Assembly (NCBI RefSeq): GCF_009909205.1
Contig: NZ_JAAAPN010000007.1
Location: 186,001 to 250,000 of the forward strand
Direction: 5' to 3'
Length of the DNA stretch: 64,000 nucleotides
DNA from: Aquabacterium fontiphilum
GTDB taxonomy: Bacteria > Pseudomonadota > Gammaproteobacteria > Burkholderiales > Burkholderiaceae_C
Shown one piece after another: positions 61,949 through 64,000 of this stretch. Below the pieces are notes generated by a model that did no database searches, was not told the origin of the DNA, and saw only the letters and a program-made list of their open reading frames with translations. A program made the position numbers and the translations under genes. Within the stretch, counting starts at the first letter, position 1. Every line of letters begins with the position of its first letter.

Positions 61949-63151
61949 GTGAGCATGATGGATCGGTCTGTCGGGGTGGCTTGGGCGGGGCGCCTGGTGC
62001 GTGCCGTTGCAATGGGGTTGTGTCTGATCGGCACGGCCCACGCGATGCCGCCGCAGCTTTTCAAGCCGCACTGGCTGCTGGCCACCGAGCGCGTTGCGCC
62101 GGCCAAGCAAGGCCGCGTCGAGCTGCCTTCGGCGCCGGTGGATCTGAGCGGCGTGCGTTATCAGCGCGACGGCCAGACGCTGTCGTTGGCAGATTTCCAG
62201 CAACGCGCAGGCGTCAAGGCCCTGCTGGTGCTGCACGACGGCAAGGTCGTCTACGAATACCACCGCTGGCCCAACGGCCCACAGACGCGCCACCAATCGT
62301 GGTCGGTGATGAAGCAGGTGTTGTCGGTGCTGGTGGGCCGCGCGGTGCAGCGCGGCGTCATCGGCTCGCTGGATGACCCGCTGGACCGCTACCTGCCAGC
62401 CCTGGCCCACAACGGCTTTGCTGGCGTGACCTTCCGCCAGGCGCTGCTGATGTCGGCCGGGGTGCGCTATGACGAAGACGTCGACCGCATCACGCTGTTC
62501 AAATCGGCCATGGCCCACCGCTACAGCCTCGGGCTGGTCGGCCAGACGCTGGCGCAACAGGTGGCCGACCCGGCGCTGGTGCGCGCCTATGAGCCGGGCA
62601 GCCGCTACGAATACGCCAGCATCGTGTCGCAGGCCATCGGCATGGCGCTGGAGGCGGCCTCGGGCGCCCGCATGGCGCAACTGATCGAGCGCGACATCTG
62701 GCAGGCCATCGGCATCCCCGACGAGGCCAAGCTGCTGATGGACGGGCAGGGCCAGGGGCTCACGCTGTGCTGCCTGTATGCCACGCCGCGCAGCTACGCG
62801 CTGATCGGCTGGTGGATGGCGCAAGACGGCGTCTGGCAGGGCAAGCCCTTGCTGCCCGAAGGCTGGGTCGGGCGGGCCGCCGGCTTTGCCGATCCGCAGG
62901 CCTGGCGCTCAACCGCCGTGCCGCGCCCGGCCAAGACCCAGGAGCTGTTCGGCTTCGCCTACCACTGGTGGCCGCTCGAAGGCGGGCAGGGCGACTTCAC
63001 GGCCTTGGGCGTCCACGGGCAGATGATCTACGTGTCGCCGCGCGACCGGCTGGTCGTGGTGCGCCTGAGTGACGACTATGTCGAAGGCGCGCACAACGAA
63101 GAGGCGATTGCGGCGTTTCGGGCCATTGCGGCGCGGCTGAACAAGCCATGA
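61949..63151 (+). CDS. Serine hydrolase, class C beta-lactamase family
   Basis: 400 residues from GTG at 61949; ATG codons two and three positions on are alternatives. A signal peptide ends at GTAHA-MPP. The catalytic SxxK is SVMK near residue 116, followed by the YxN/YEYAS motif and a late HGQ (HTG-like) triad, so it looks active. Members range from penicillin-binding esterases to 6-aminohexanoate dimer hydrolases; the substrate is not given by sequence. It stands alone, 49 bp after puuD. Confidence 0.86.
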   Translation: MSMMDRSVGVAWAGRLVRAVAMGLCLIGTAHAMPPQLFKPHWLLATERVAPAKQGRVELPSAPVDLSGVRYQRDGQTLSLADFQQRAGVKALLVLHDGKVVYEYHRWPNGPQTRHQSWSVMKQVLSVLVGRAVQRGVIGSLDDPLDRYLPALAHNGFAGVTFRQALLMSAGVRYDEDVDRITLFKSAMAHRYSLGLVGQTLAQQVADPALVRAYEPGSRYEYASIVSQAIGMALEAASGARMAQLIERDIWQAIGIPDEAKLLMDGQGQGLTLCCLYATPRSYALIGWWMAQDGVWQGKPLLPEGWVGRAAGFADPQAWRSTAVPRPAKTQELFGFAYHWWPLEGGQGDFTALGVHGQMIYVSPRDRLVVVRLSDDYVEGAHNEEAIAAFRAIAARLNKP

Positions 63152-63325
63152 GCCGGCTACTAAGGGCTATTAAGGGTCTTTAAGGCTTCACGCCGCCTCG
63201 CGCGAGCCGGCCCAGGTGCAGGCTGCGCGAGAGCCGGCTTTCGGGTACGGCGGCCTGGCGGGGCACGGCGGTGGCGTGGAGATCAGGGCCAGGGCTGACA
63301 AGCCGATCGCCATCCCAGCGCCAAC

Positions 63326-63979
63326 TTATCCCAATGTTGAGGGGCCGCGCGCGATGCTCTTGGCCAAGTATGTCTCGGCCATGCTTTCGATCTCCTCCAG
63401 CATCAGCCGCTGTTGATCGCCGTCGCAAAGCAACATCCTGTCCAGCACTGCGCCAAGCGCACTGACCAGCACAAAGGCCCGTACCTCCAAGGTCTCCAGG
63501 CTGGCGGGGGCGCCACGCACATGGAGTGCTTGAGCGATCAAAGTGGCAATTCGTTTGTCCGAGGCCACTTCCATCGCCTGTAGCTCGGGCGAGGTTTGCA
63601 GCGCCGCGCGGATCTGCCGGATGGCCGGCTCGTGCGCGCCCACCATGACCAGCACACCAATCGCTTTTTGCACTTCTGCCCGCCAGTCGGCGGTGGGATC
63701 GAGCAAGCCGCTGAGCGCGCTCAATTCCGTTTCAAGGCGCTGGTTGAACTGCTCTGCCAGGGCTGCAAACACCGCGTTCCGGTTAGGAAAGTAACGGTAG
63801 ACGTTGCGCACGTGCAGGCCCGTTCGGGCGGCGAGCCCGCTGGTGGTCAGCGCCTCTGGACCACCTTCTATCAGCAGCTCTCTTGCTGCCGCAAGGAGCA
63901 CCTCTACGGTTTTGCGTGCACGCGCCTGAACAGGCATCGCGCGCAAGCTTGTCAGTGTGGAGGGGGGATCTGACGCCAT
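63326..63979 (-). CDS. TetR-family transcriptional regulator
   Basis: 217 residues. The DNA-binding helix-turn-helix LTTSGLAARTGLHVRNVYRYFPNRNAVFAALAE is at residues 40-75; the rest is the all-helical ligand domain. No clear target operator was seen. The 174 bp between its stop and the serine hydrolase hold three short TAAGG-type repeats (near 63160-63184) and a few GC-rich inverted repeats but no gene. The gene on its 5' side lies outside the window. Confidence 0.88.
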   Translation of the reverse strand: MASDPPSTLTSLRAMPVQARARKTVEVLLAAARELLIEGGPEALTTSGLAARTGLHVRNVYRYFPNRNAVFAALAEQFNQRLETELSALSGLLDPTADWRAEVQKAIGVLVMVGAHEPAIRQIRAALQTSPELQAMEVASDKRIATLIAQALHVRGAPASLETLEVRAFVLVSALGAVLDRMLLCDGDQQRLMLEEIESMAETYLAKSIARGPSTLG

Positions 63980-64000
63980 GAAACGGAGGATAACTCCCTT

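Overview
This window looks like chromosome of a high-GC betaproteobacterium of the order Burkholderiales. The inference rests on the strong GC bias, the Burkholderiales-like proteins (EtfBA, a long acyl-CoA dehydrogenase, a UraD-AllC fusion, PuuD) and the dense, overlapping operons. No rRNA, IS element, prophage or CRISPR array was seen.

Layout. 1-3.4 kb: a cytochrome c oxidase locus (subunit I cut by the left edge, subunit II) with two small membrane proteins (DUF2231 and CopD-like). 3.5-5 kb: an orphan homologue of the Anabaena sensory rhodopsin transducer and a short-chain dehydrogenase. 5.06-12.37 kb: a seven-gene CDP-3,6-dideoxyhexose operon (order ddhD-A-B-C, then ascE-like, ascF-like and DUF707). 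It is bracketed by two identical, directly repeated tRNA-Cys genes and sits beside tRNA-Leu(UAA) and tRNA-Gly(GCC). 12.5-33.4 kb: a secretion and glycosylation locus. It holds a type I secretion system (ABC ATPase, HlyD-type adaptor, TolC-type outer membrane protein), two convergent GT92 paralogues, a fucosyltransferase-like protein and a TPR-GT41 (OGT/SPINDLY-type) transferase. Divergent from the GT41 gene is a 3388-residue protein made of 391 in-phase octapeptide repeats plus a C-terminal EF-hand-like calcium module. A sequence closely matching a flagellar sigma-28 promoter lies upstream of it. 33.4-43.7 kb: ordinary metabolic genes (murI, etfBA, acyl-CoA dehydrogenase, nitronate monooxygenase, a response regulator, ureD, a Rieske oxygenase, DUF1415, a UbiA-family prenyltransferase).

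43.7-61.9 kb: a region for uptake and breakdown of purines and related N-heterocycles. Two NMT1/SsuA-type ABC transporters lie with a nucleobase deaminase, an 8-oxoguanine deaminase-like amidohydrolase and a 2OG-Fe(II) oxygenase. The urate branch follows: puuD, hiuH, a uraD-allC fusion, puuE, an M20 hydrolase and a GntR regulator. A TGTATACA palindrome occurs both in front of the transporter run and in the gntR/hiuH intergenic gap, so the GntR protein may control both halves. psd, a DUF3365 c-type heme protein and an RluA-type pseudouridine synthase are interspersed. 61.9-64 kb: a serine hydrolase and a TetR regulator.

The most unusual system is the octapeptide giant protein with its apparent private secretion machinery and the cytoplasmic-type glycosyltransferases around it. 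I infer a motility-coregulated, secreted and possibly O-glycosylated surface or matrix protein. The parts are read from sequence; their functional link is inferred from position.
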